From Methylovirgula sp. (lineage in GTDB: Bacteria; Pseudomonadota; Alphaproteobacteria; Rhizobiales; Beijerinckiaceae): a DNA stretch of 64,000 bases. The notes below the pieces were generated by a model. That model had not been told where the DNA came from, ran no database searches, and worked only from the letters and a program-made list of their open reading frames with translations. Below, in pieces: positions 54,063 through 61,943 of the stretch. Location: contig NZ_JBBCGP010000001.1 in NCBI RefSeq assembly GCF_037200945.1, forward strand, positions 1,486,501 through 1,550,500, given 5' to 3'. The first letter of the stretch is position 1; every line of letters begins with the position of its first letter. The translations under genes were made by a program, and so were the position numbers.

Positions 54063-54079
54063 TCTATAATGACTATAGA
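54063..54079. promoter_or_regulatory. Inverted repeat TCTATA-ATGAC-TATAGA upstream of the XRE-cupin gene
   Basis: The repeat has perfect six-base arms and lies between the Rrf2 stop and the XRE-cupin start, so it fits an autoregulatory operator. The TCTATA half-site also begins the boxes at 37035 and 45867, and a TCTATA/TATAGA pair spans 39819-39844. That is a hint, not proof, that this regulator acts on region D. Confidence 0.4.
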
Positions 54080-54102
54080 CTATAAAGAAAGATGCCTTTA
54101 GG

Positions 54103-54555
54103 TCAAGGACGACGCGCGCGTTCCCAAAGCCGCTCTGCTTCACGCGCGTTGCGGCCTTTCAGCGACATAATGGTCGTCCGATCAAGAATGAGCGCCATTG
54201 AATCGCGGACATCAATCATGAGGTCGCGAATCTGGCAGGCGTTCTCGTCCGGACAATCGCGACATGGGCGGTAGGCCGTGCGGCTCGCACAAGCTATAGG
54301 AGCCAAAGATCCATCGAGAATGCGAATTATCTGGCCGACCGTGATTTTGTCGGCTGGTCTAGCGAGATGATAACCGCCGCCCTTGCCGCGCCGACTCGTG
54401 AGAATTCCCGCATTGCGCAACTCGACGAGAATGGCATCGAGAAATTTGCGCGGAATATTGTTCTCCGTGGCGATCTCTTCCGCGAGACACGGGCCGTCAT
54501 AGGTCGCAAGATGCATGAGCGCCTTGAGGCCGTATTTTGCTTTGCTTGTGAGCAT
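54103..54555 (-). CDS. Rrf2 family transcriptional regulator with potential Fe-S ligands
   Basis: This 150-residue winged-helix protein opens MLTSKAKYGLKALMHLA as Rrf2 proteins do. It has the helix-turn-helix AEEIATENNIPRKFLDAIL (about residues 25-43) and the wing SRRGKGGGYHLARP. Cysteines C89, C98, C101 and C107 form a cluster compatible with an Fe-S or redox sensor like IscR, NsrR or RirA, though spacing does not match any one exactly. It lies between the XRE-cupin gene and the PadR gene, on the opposite strand to the latter. Targets may include iron or sulfur genes. Confidence 0.87.
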   Translation of the reverse strand: MLTSKAKYGLKALMHLATYDGPCLAEEIATENNIPRKFLDAILVELRNAGILTSRRGKGGGYHLARPADKITVGQIIRILDGSLAPIACASRTAYRPCRDCPDENACQIRDLMIDVRDSMALILDRTTIMSLKGRNAREAERLWERARRP

Positions 54556-54605
54556 CGAGACGAGCGGGACCCGGCGTTAATCCTTTATGCCTAGTCGATT
54601 TTCAG

Positions 54606-54626
54606 AAAGAGAGCAATTTTCTCTTT
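54606..54626. promoter_or_regulatory. Inverted repeat AAAGAGA-N7-TCTCTTT upstream of the Rrf2 gene
   Basis: Perfect seven-base arms sit 51 bases upstream of the Rrf2 start in the intergenic region shared with the PadR gene. It could be an Rrf2 operator or a short RNA hairpin. No second copy was seen. Confidence 0.35.
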
Positions 54627-54729
54627 GCCGTGCTCCCTCGATGCAATTCTTCCCGCGCCGCAAAAAAAGATGCGGAAAAGATCGAGACCGATGACCTTGG
54701 AGTCGTTTCGGAAAAACGAATGTTATCTA

Positions 54730-54762
54730 GATATATCTTGAATTTAGTTATATCGTGATATA
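54730..54762. promoter_or_regulatory. PadR-type operators: GATATATC and TATATC-GT-GATATA
   Basis: An eight-base palindrome (54730-54737) and a 14-base inverted repeat (54749-54762) are spaced about two helical turns apart, just ahead of the PadR start at 54774. TATA-rich inverted repeats are typical of the nickel-responsive YqjI-type PadR regulators, so autoregulation is likely. Confidence 0.5.
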
Positions 54763-54773
54763 CATCAACTAAG

Positions 54774-55343
54774 ATGAGACACAGAGACAAGGAGGGCCCG
54801 GGCCATCATTTCGCATCCCCGGGCGATCCATCGAACCTTCATCATCACCACCGTCATCATGGTGGCCTTCACCGGCACGGCGGCCGTGGCCGACTCTTCG
54901 ACTATGGCGAACTGCGCCTCCTCCTCCTGGCGATGATCGCCGAGCGCCCGCGCCACGGGTATGAGGTTATCAAGGCAATCGAGGAGCGATTCGGGGGCAG
55001 CTATATCCCGAGTCCCGGCGTGATTTATCCCACGCTCGCGTGGCTCGACGACATGGGTTACGCCGCGATCGATGCTGTGGAGTCAGGCCGCAAGCTCTAT
55101 CGCCTCACCGCCGAAGGCGAGGCCTTCCTCGTTGCCAATCGCGCGGCCGCCGACGAGTTGCAATCGCGCCTGCGCCCGGAGGGTGGCGGCCCGGCTGCCG
55201 CTCCGGCGCCAATCGTGCGGGCCGTGGAGAACCTGAAGCTCGCCCTTCGCCTGCGCCTCAAACGTGGGACGATCGACCAGGCCGCCGCGGAAAGTATCGC
55301 GGCCGCGCTCGATGCGGCGGCGCAAACCGTGGAGCGCAGTTGA
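54774..55343 (+). CDS. PadR family regulator with His-rich N-terminus, YqjI-like
   Basis: The 189-residue protein starts with about 40 residues rich in histidine (HHFASPGDPSNLHHHHRHH, then GGLHRHGG). A PadR winged helix follows (LLLAMIAERPRHGYEVIKAIEERFGG..IPSPGVIYPTLAWLDDMGY), then a helical dimerisation tail. This is the design of E. coli YqjI, which binds nickel and represses the ferric reductase gene yqjH. Here a YqjH-like gene lies 0.7 kb downstream with an O-methyltransferase between them. The palindromes at 54730-54762 should be its binding sites (inference). Confidence 0.88.
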   Translation: MRHRDKEGPGHHFASPGDPSNLHHHHRHHGGLHRHGGRGRLFDYGELRLLLLAMIAERPRHGYEVIKAIEERFGGSYIPSPGVIYPTLAWLDDMGYAAIDAVESGRKLYRLTAEGEAFLVANRAAADELQSRLRPEGGGPAAAPAPIVRAVENLKLALRLRLKRGTIDQAAAESIAAALDAAAQTVERS

Positions 55344-55395
55344 CTCGCGGCTGCGGTCAATAATTCGACGACACCTCACACGACAGGATTTACGC

Positions 55396-56001
55396 ATGGA
55401 CGAGAAGATCGCCGCAGTGCTCGATGCCTATCACGCGTTGATCCGCGAAGAACGCGATAAGCCGTGGACGACGGAAGATAATGGCCAGGATCGTCGCCTG
55501 CGTGCCGTCGGGCCTGACACCGGACAGGTCATCAACATTCTGGCTAAAAGCCTCAAGGCGCCGACCATCCTGGAACTTGGTACTTCCTTCGGCTATTCCG
55601 GCATCTGGCTGGCGGAGGCTGCGCGGGTAAGTGGTGGCCGGCTGATCACGATGGAACTGCACGATTACAAGTCCGCCTTCGCGCGCGACATGGCGATCAA
55701 GGCGGGGCTGGTCGATTATATCGACTTCCGGGTTGGCGAGGCCGTGCAGATGATCGGTGATCTGCAGACCGATGTGGACTTCGTTCTCGTCGATCTCTGG
55801 AAAGACCTCTATGCCCCGTGCCTTGACGCCTTTTATCCCAAGCTCAATCCGGGCGCGATCCTCGTCGCCGATAACATGATCTATCCGGGCGACGAGGACG
55901 TGAAACATTACGGCCGTGCCGTTCGCTCCAAAGCCGGCATCACCAGCGTGCTGCTGCCTGTGGGCTCGGGGATCGAAGTCAGCCGCTTCGAGCCGGCCTG
56001 A
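55396..56001 (+). CDS. Class I SAM-dependent O-methyltransferase (catechol-type)
   Basis: This 201-residue enzyme belongs to the O-methyltransferase family 3 (CCoAOMT/COMT-like). The SAM motif is LELGTSFGYSGIWLA (near residue 60), followed by the acidic MELHDYK, and the metal/substrate motif is VDFVLVDLWKDLY near 125 with LVADNMIYPG near 155. The start is ATG 55396. It lies between the YqjI-like regulator and the siderophore-interacting protein, so a catecholic siderophore or phenolic ligand is a plausible substrate (inference). Confidence 0.85.
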   Translation: MDEKIAAVLDAYHALIREERDKPWTTEDNGQDRRLRAVGPDTGQVINILAKSLKAPTILELGTSFGYSGIWLAEAARVSGGRLITMELHDYKSAFARDMAIKAGLVDYIDFRVGEAVQMIGDLQTDVDFVLVDLWKDLYAPCLDAFYPKLNPGAILVADNMIYPGDEDVKHYGRAVRSKAGITSVLLPVGSGIEVSRFEPA

Positions 56002-56025
56002 CAGGAAGAATTTTCGGAGTTCGTG

Positions 56026-56787
56026 ATGGCGCATGAAATCACCCGGCATCGGCTGGAGCCGAAGCGTCGAAGCCTGACCGTCAAGGAGAAAAGCCGGATC
56101 ACGCCCGGCATGATCCGCATTCTGTTCGCGGGAAACGACCTCGCAGATTTCGCGAGTTTGGCCCCGGACGATCACGTGAAGCTGTTCATTCCGTCGCAAG
56201 CAGGCCAAGGCGAGCGGCGTGACTACACGCCACGACGTTACGATCCAGTGGCGCACACATTGACTATCGATTTCGCGATGCATGACGCAGGTCCGGCGAC
56301 GCGTTGGGCGATCGAGGCCGAACCAGGCGATCGGATCGAGATCGGCGGCCCGCGCGGTTCAACCGTGGTGTCGCCGACGTTCGACTGGTGGCTTCTGATC
56401 GGCGATGAGACCGCGCTGCCCGCGATCGGGCGCCGCATTGAGGAAATGACAGAGAGCACGCGCATCATCAGTGTCGTGTCGGTCGCGGCTCAGGTGGAGG
56501 AACAAACCTTTGCCACCCGCGCGCACTATGAGACTGTCTGGGTTCACCGGCCGCTTGATCGCGCCAACGATCCTGCCCCGCTGCTTTCGGCGCTCCGGAC
56601 GCTTTCGCTTCCGGAGGGAGATGGTTTTGTCTGGATCGCGGCCGAGGCATCCGTCGCGCGTGCCGCGCGCGATTACCTTGTCAATTCATGTGGCCATCCG
56701 CTCGTTTGGATGAAGGCAGCCGGCTATTGGCGTAAGGGTGTCGCCGATGCCCATGACAAGTTGGCCGACCGATCGCCGGGCAGATAG
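56026..56787 (+). CDS. Siderophore-interacting protein, YqjH/ViuB-like ferric-chelate reductase
   Basis: This 253-residue cytoplasmic flavoprotein releases iron from ferric siderophores by NAD(P)H-dependent reduction. FAD-binding residues lie in RRDYTPRRYDP (about 65-75) and the GGPRGS segment near 107. A SIP-type C-terminal nucleotide domain has LLIGDETALPAIGRRIEEM, and it ends with WIAAEASVARAARDYL and GYWRKG. I chose ATG 56026, with GGAG upstream; GTG 56023 adds one residue. The PadR/YqjI-like gene upstream suggests nickel- or iron-responsive control. Confidence 0.9.
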   Translation: MAHEITRHRLEPKRRSLTVKEKSRITPGMIRILFAGNDLADFASLAPDDHVKLFIPSQAGQGERRDYTPRRYDPVAHTLTIDFAMHDAGPATRWAIEAEPGDRIEIGGPRGSTVVSPTFDWWLLIGDETALPAIGRRIEEMTESTRIISVVSVAAQVEEQTFATRAHYETVWVHRPLDRANDPAPLLSALRTLSLPEGDGFVWIAAEASVARAARDYLVNSCGHPLVWMKAAGYWRKGVADAHDKLADRSPGR

Positions 56788-56823
56788 GGAACCGACAAAA
56801 TCCTGGGGGGACGGGTCCCTCAG

Positions 56824-58335
56824 CTAGCGTAAGAACAGTCGGTAGGCATCATTCGCGGTTTCATCCTCAAAGGGATAACCGAGCGAGGCAAGACGGTCAT
56901 CGAAGCGGGCGCGGTCACCTGGTGCCACTTGAATACCCACTAGAACGCGACCGTAATCGGCGCCATGATTGCGGTAATGAAACAATGTAATGTTCCAGTC
57001 TGCGCCGACCCCATTCAGGAATTGGAGCAGGGCGCCCGGTCGCTCGGGAAACTCGAAACGCAGAATTAGTTCGTCGGCAAGCGCAGGTGCGCGCCCGCCT
57101 ACCATGTAGCGGACATGCAGCTTGGCTGTTTCATCGGCGCTGATGTCGAGTACGCCATAGCCAAGCTTTTCAAGTTGCGCGATGATCGCCGCCTTCTCGT
57201 GCGTTGCATCGGTCAACTTCAGGCCGACAAAGACATGCGCTTGGCTACCGCCAGCATAACGATAGTTGAATTCGGTAACGGTGTGGCTGCCCAGCACCTG
57301 GACGAACCGCCGATAGCTACCGGATTCTTCCGGAATGGTGACCGCGAGCAGGATCTCGCGTGCCTCACCGACTTCAGCCCGCTCGGCAACATGGCGGAGC
57401 CGGTCGAAATTCATGTTGGCACCGCTATTAATGGCGACGAGCGCGCCGGAGCGCCGCGGGTTGGTCAGCGCATAAGCCTTCAAACCGGCGAGGGAAAGAG
57501 CGCCAGCCGGCTCTGCCAGTACGCGTATGTCTTCGAAAGTATCCTTGATAGCGGCGCAGATTGCGTCGGTATCGGCGAGGATGACATCGTCGAGAAGTTT
57601 TCGGCAGAGGCGGAAAGTTTCTTCCCCAGCCTGACGGACGGCGACGCCATCTGCGAATAGACCAACGCGATCAAGAACAACACGTTTGCCTGCTGAAATT
57701 GCCGCTTTCATGGAGGCGGCATCGACAGGTTCGACGCCGATCACCTTCGTCTCCGGCCGGAGGAATTTGACATAGGATGCGATGCCGGCCGCGAGGCCGC
57801 CGCCGCCGATGGGGACGAAGATCGCCTCGATCGGGTCTGGATGCTGATGCAGTATTTCCACACCGATAGTCCCCTGGCCGGCGATGACATCGCCGTCGTC
57901 GTAGGGGTGGACAAAGGTCAGTCCATGTTTGCTTTCCAGCGCCAGGGCATGATCGTAAGCCTCGTCGAACGTATCGCCGCGCAACACGACCTTGCCGCCC
58001 CAATAGCGCACAGCGTCGATTTTGATCGTCGGCGTCGTTACTGGCATGACGATGGTGGCCGCGATCCCGAGCTTGTTGGCCGACAGCGCCACGCCCTGCG
58101 CATGATTGCCGGCCGATGCGCAGATGACGCCCGCGGCTTTCGCCGCGTCTGAAAGCCGAACGATGCGGTTGTAGGCACCGCGAATCTTAAATGAAAAGAT
58201 CGGCTGAAGGTCTTCACGCTTCAGGAAGATCGAGGAGCTGAGGCGGTGCGCTAGTCGCACCATCGGGTCAAGAGGTGTCCGCACCGCGACATCATAGACG
58301 CGGGCATCGAGAATTCTGCGGACGTAATCGGTCAA
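56824..58335 (-). CDS. ilvA: Threonine ammonia-lyase (threonine deaminase), biosynthetic
   Basis: This 503-residue PLP enzyme converts threonine to 2-oxobutanoate, the first step of isoleucine synthesis. The Schiff-base lysine is K50 in FSFKIRGAYN. The PLP phosphate loop GGGGLAAGIA lies near residue 185, and CASAGNHAQGVALSA precedes it. Two C-terminal ACT-like domains are visible (VTIPEESGSYRRFV near 330, FEFPERPGALLQFL near 430). They mark the long, isoleucine-regulated IlvA rather than the short catabolic enzyme. It stands alone here, not with other ilv genes. Confidence 0.95.
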   Translation of the reverse strand: MTDYVRRILDARVYDVAVRTPLDPMVRLAHRLSSSIFLKREDLQPIFSFKIRGAYNRIVRLSDAAKAAGVICASAGNHAQGVALSANKLGIAATIVMPVTTPTIKIDAVRYWGGKVVLRGDTFDEAYDHALALESKHGLTFVHPYDDGDVIAGQGTIGVEILHQHPDPIEAIFVPIGGGGLAAGIASYVKFLRPETKVIGVEPVDAASMKAAISAGKRVVLDRVGLFADGVAVRQAGEETFRLCRKLLDDVILADTDAICAAIKDTFEDIRVLAEPAGALSLAGLKAYALTNPRRSGALVAINSGANMNFDRLRHVAERAEVGEAREILLAVTIPEESGSYRRFVQVLGSHTVTEFNYRYAGGSQAHVFVGLKLTDATHEKAAIIAQLEKLGYGVLDISADETAKLHVRYMVGGRAPALADELILRFEFPERPGALLQFLNGVGADWNITLFHYRNHGADYGRVLVGIQVAPGDRARFDDRLASLGYPFEDETANDAYRLFLR

Positions 58336-58417
58336 TCGGCACCCGTTTATTTTCTGACCGCTCGGCTCGCGTCGCCTGACGATTCGAGGTTGAGGAAGGC
58401 CGGTCTCCTATGTGAAG

Positions 58418-59350
58418 TCAATGTCCCTGAAAAAGGGCAGAGGCAGCACGCGATATCCAGCCGTGCCAGGAAGATGGCGACGCATCGGGCCCGACACTGA
58501 CGGTCGCCGTCATTCCAACCGCGAGTTCGACCGTCTTGGGGACCGAGTCAATGTGAACTCTAACGGGAATCCGCTGCGCCAAGCGTACCCAGGAGAATAC
58601 CGGGCTGACAGAGGCTAAGCCGAGGTTGCCGCGGGACTCATTTGGAATATTGATGCCTCTCGCAATGCTTTCGACATGCCCAGACACAGGATCGCGGAAG
58701 CCCAAGAGAGCGGCGACTGCACGATCACCAATTCTAATATGCGAGAGCTTTGTCTCTTCGAAATAGCCGGCAATCCAGAAACTATCCGAGTCTACGATGG
58801 ATATATTACCAACGCCTAGCGTCGCGAAATCGCCCGGTCGCAGGAGAAGGTTCGTCACATAGCCATTTACAGTCGACACCACTTTGGTTCGCTGTAGGTT
58901 CAGGCGCGCTTCATTCAGCCGCGCGACCGCGAGTTTATAACTCGCCTCAGCTACTTTAGCCGAGCTACCATAAATCTCCTGCTCTTCAGGCGAAATTGCG
59001 AGATCAGTTAGTTTTGCCCTACCGGCGGCTTCGGCTTTTTTCAGTGTCGCGTCGGCAAGCGTGCTCTGGACATTTGCGGCCGCGACGTCCACGGCAATTT
59101 GGAAATCCGCAGGATCAATCTCGTAAAGTATGTCGCCCTTGCGAACCGTTTGATTGTCTCGAACAGGAATTCGAATAATGCGGCCGGAAATCTGCGGTGA
59201 TAGATTGACAACATTTGCCTCGACCTCGCCGTCGCGAGTCCAGGAACCGACGAGATAATAATGCCAAAAACCGATCGCCGCGATTGCAGCAAAGCCTAAA
59301 ATGAAAAATGTTGTCGTGATTCGGATCGTTTGGCGGGCGAAGGGGGTCAT
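58418..59350 (-). CDS. HlyD family efflux periplasmic adaptor, AaeA-like
   Basis: The 310-residue protein has one N-terminal membrane helix (TTTFFILGFAAIAAIGFW), then a biotinyl-lipoyl-like strand pair (VNLSPQISGRIIRIPVRDNQTVRKGD), a short alpha hairpin and a barrel (RPGDFATLGVGNISIVDSDSFWIAGYFEE). It resembles AaeA, the partner of the aromatic-acid efflux pump AaeB. It is the last gene of a three-gene minus-strand operon with a DUF1656 protein and an AaeB-like transporter. Confidence 0.88.
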   Translation of the reverse strand: MTPFARQTIRITTTFFILGFAAIAAIGFWHYYLVGSWTRDGEVEANVVNLSPQISGRIIRIPVRDNQTVRKGDILYEIDPADFQIAVDVAAANVQSTLADATLKKAEAAGRAKLTDLAISPEEQEIYGSSAKVAEASYKLAVARLNEARLNLQRTKVVSTVNGYVTNLLLRPGDFATLGVGNISIVDSDSFWIAGYFEETKLSHIRIGDRAVAALLGFRDPVSGHVESIARGINIPNESRGNLGLASVSPVFSWVRLAQRIPVRVHIDSVPKTVELAVGMTATVSVGPDASPSSWHGWISRAASALFQGH

Positions 59351-59378
59351 AGCGTATCAACTCGAAGACATGACGCGA

Positions 59379-59573
59379 TCAAAACAATATTATCAAAACG
59401 CCGAGGATCGAAATGTAGATGCAAGCCTCCGCGAGGGATGGATTCCAGAACCATCTCAATGTCCCCAGTTCTCTCAGGCAGTATCGTACAGGGAGGTAAA
59501 GTGCTGCCGCGACGATCATGTAGGCGATGAGCGGCGGGAAGAATATGCCGAATATATTGGTCTCCTTCCACAT
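59379..59573 (-). CDS. DUF1656 inner-membrane protein, AaeX-like
   Basis: This 64-residue protein has two hydrophobic helices (FFPPLIAYMIVAAALYLPV and CIYISILGVLIILF) joined by a short polar loop. It matches the DUF1656/AaeX family, always found with AaeA/AaeB-type efflux genes. It begins four bases after the AaeB-like stop. Molecular role is unknown. Confidence 0.85.
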   Translation of the reverse strand: MWKETNIFGIFFPPLIAYMIVAAALYLPVRYCLRELGTLRWFWNPSLAEACIYISILGVLIILF

Positions 59574-59577
59574 TGGC

Positions 59578-61674
59578 TTAATCCTGCAGAACGTCTTTAA
59601 GTCGCAAGGAACTCTTCTGACCGCTCACGATGAGCCGGGCCTCGAAAATGCCTGAGACAACTTGAAGCGCATGAGATATCGCGGAGGAGTCTTTATTTGC
59701 AGACACCTGTTCCAGCACGGCTTTCATCGCCGTATCCGCGGCTTCGGAATCGTCACCTGTGACCCAATTATGCATCTCCCGAACGGCCCCATCCCGCGAA
59801 TGCCCATTTGTCGTTGAGAATGCGAGGCCCCGGGAAAGGCGCTCGAGCGCGATCTCCAGGTCCGCGAAATCGATCAAACGTTCAAGGTCGCCGGGCTCGA
59901 TTGAATCCGCTTGAGCAAGCCAGGTCAACGCCGTGCCCAAACGATCGCATTGAAGAACCTCGGTGATTGCCTGGTCCCGGAGACGACCAATTCGGAATGT
60001 CTTACGGAGTTCGAGAGCGATATCGTCTGCAACGCGGTTAAACCGTCGTTTGGGCGCGACGGGTAGTATGACAACAAACGAAAAGAACAAAAAGACCGCT
60101 GATCCCCCGATCATGAGCGCATTATTCGTGAAAGTTAAAAAATCATAAGTCTGTTGGTTGGAGGGATTCAAAAGCAAAGTAAAATAAAGCAGCATGTTAA
60201 TGCCAATCAGCGCCGTGTGGGGATGGCGCGCCACCAAACAGATCGCAAAAATAGCCGGCATGGTCGCCAAAGCAAAGAGCTCGAAACTCGACGCGATCGG
60301 CAACGCCAAAAATGCCACGACGCCGGCGATGCATGCGGCCGGCAATACGGCAAGTGACGCGTATATGGCCGATCTCGTGGGATTGATTTGCATCCCAAGT
60401 AACGCTGCAAATGCCGAAAGCTGAATGAGCATAAACGATGAGCCGCTCCAGCCTGAGACAACGCAGAACCTCGCGCAAAGACCTGCCGCTATCATTGTAC
60501 GGACGGCGCTGAGGGCGGCAGCCCAATAATCTCGATAAAAGGTAAATTGTGGGGCTGTGATTTTCTGATTCGCGCCGTTTACAAGAACATCCAGACCATC
60601 CGCGGCTAGCCTGTGCGCGCATATCAGATCGCGCGCGCGTTCCAATATGAAAGCTTCCAGCGGCGTCGCCGCTTGATAGCTTGCGAGATTTCCAGTGGTG
60701 CTGTCGAGAGCGCGCCTTGCCTGCCCTAAAATCGTATCGACGTCGGCATCTATTGCGATCGCCCTTAGACCGCGATCGATTGCACGGCTGGCCACCAACA
60801 TGCGGACCAGTCCTGCGATGGCGTTTCGGGCGCCGGCGCTTCGCGTCTTGCCGTCTGCAAGCTCCGCCGCTGCGTAAATAACTTCGCTGTGAAGCGAAAC
60901 GATCGAATATTCGAGCTTTGTATAAGTAAGGGGGTCGGGTGCTTCGGATCTATCGAGAATCCGCCGGGCCAATAAGCGGACTTCCACGAGACGCGCCTCC
61001 AATGACGAAGCAAGCCGTTTGTAGGTTACGTTTCGAGTGAATACCAGATTGACGAGCGCAACAGCGGCGATTCCAATTAGATTGGCGGCGACGCGGTTTA
61101 TTGCCGTGTCAAATACATTTTGCGGCGTATCGATGTCCGTCAACAGAATGATTCCGACGGTGTAACCGCAAAGGACGGCACCATAAGCGCCGAAGTCTCG
61201 CAACAAAGATGCGACGAATGAACAGAGACCGAGCCATAAGCAGAATGCTATCAGCAGCGGGAGTCCACTTTGCGGAAACTGGCTCGCGAGGAAAAGAGCG
61301 ACAACACCACCGATAATCGTGCCGACCACGCGGTAGAAGGCTTTGGAAAGCGCCATGCCCTGTGTCGGCTGAGCGATGAGCGCCGCACAGATTCCGGCTG
61401 ACGCGGGTGTTTCAATCTGAGCCCAAAACGAAACAAAATAGGCAAGCAGAATGGCGATTGATGTCCGAGCCGCAAAGCCAAGCGCATCCGGATAAAACGT
61501 TGGCAATTCAAGCCAGTTTTCGTCGCGGAGACTGGCAGATCCGAAACTTCTATCGCTGGCGGGTTCGCGGGTTGCGGCTGACAAAGTGTTTCCCCCGATG
61601 TGAGCCGAGCTGAGATTAAGGCTTTTGAAATGAGTTTCCACTCCGCCAGGCGTCAGCCAACAAGAATCCTGCAT
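59578..61674 (-). CDS. FUSC family protein, AaeB-like aromatic acid exporter
   Basis: The 698-residue inner-membrane protein has two blocks of about five to six hydrophobic helices (near residues 70-210 and 395-540), each followed by a cytoplasmic helical domain. This is the fusaric-acid-resistance (FUSC) architecture of AaeB. QPTQGMALSKAFYRVVGTIIGG in parts is the characteristic first-block motif. It exports aromatic carboxylic acids or similar compounds. Gene order is B-X-A, unlike the aaeXAB order of E. coli. The first 50 residues are not conserved, so the start may lie downstream of 61674. Confidence 0.88.
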   Translation of the reverse strand: MQDSCWLTPGGVETHFKSLNLSSAHIGGNTLSAATREPASDRSFGSASLRDENWLELPTFYPDALGFAARTSIAILLAYFVSFWAQIETPASAGICAALIAQPTQGMALSKAFYRVVGTIIGGVVALFLASQFPQSGLPLLIAFCLWLGLCSFVASLLRDFGAYGAVLCGYTVGIILLTDIDTPQNVFDTAINRVAANLIGIAAVALVNLVFTRNVTYKRLASSLEARLVEVRLLARRILDRSEAPDPLTYTKLEYSIVSLHSEVIYAAAELADGKTRSAGARNAIAGLVRMLVASRAIDRGLRAIAIDADVDTILGQARRALDSTTGNLASYQAATPLEAFILERARDLICAHRLAADGLDVLVNGANQKITAPQFTFYRDYWAAALSAVRTMIAAGLCARFCVVSGWSGSSFMLIQLSAFAALLGMQINPTRSAIYASLAVLPAACIAGVVAFLALPIASSFELFALATMPAIFAICLVARHPHTALIGINMLLYFTLLLNPSNQQTYDFLTFTNNALMIGGSAVFLFFSFVVILPVAPKRRFNRVADDIALELRKTFRIGRLRDQAITEVLQCDRLGTALTWLAQADSIEPGDLERLIDFADLEIALERLSRGLAFSTTNGHSRDGAVREMHNWVTGDDSEAADTAMKAVLEQVSANKDSSAISHALQVVSGIFEARLIVSGQKSSLRLKDVLQD

Positions 61675-61943
61675 GCCGGCGCAGCGCGTATGCTGAGTAG
61701 TTTTTTATATAGCACGAACCCTCGGCTGAGCGCGTCGGACGAAATCGAACCCAGATTCTCCGAACGCGCATGTGTACGATGGACAATATTCCCGCACGTG
61801 AATTACTTTATCGCATCGTGCGAAATCGGAATTTTTCGGGCGTTTTCGATCGTCATCAAACTCAAGAGGTATGATAGCTTCGAGGTTGTCTGAAATCCAA
61901 GCTTACCGTTTGGCTCCAGCCAAGCTCATGCAGAGGGTTGCGC
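61675..61943. other. Divergent intergenic region, AaeB-like versus FdhF-like genes
   Basis: These 269 bases separate two divergently transcribed genes and must hold both promoters. I see A/T-rich stretches around 61695-61715 and 61800-61840 but no clear repeat or operator. No regulator gene is adjacent. Confidence 0.4.
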
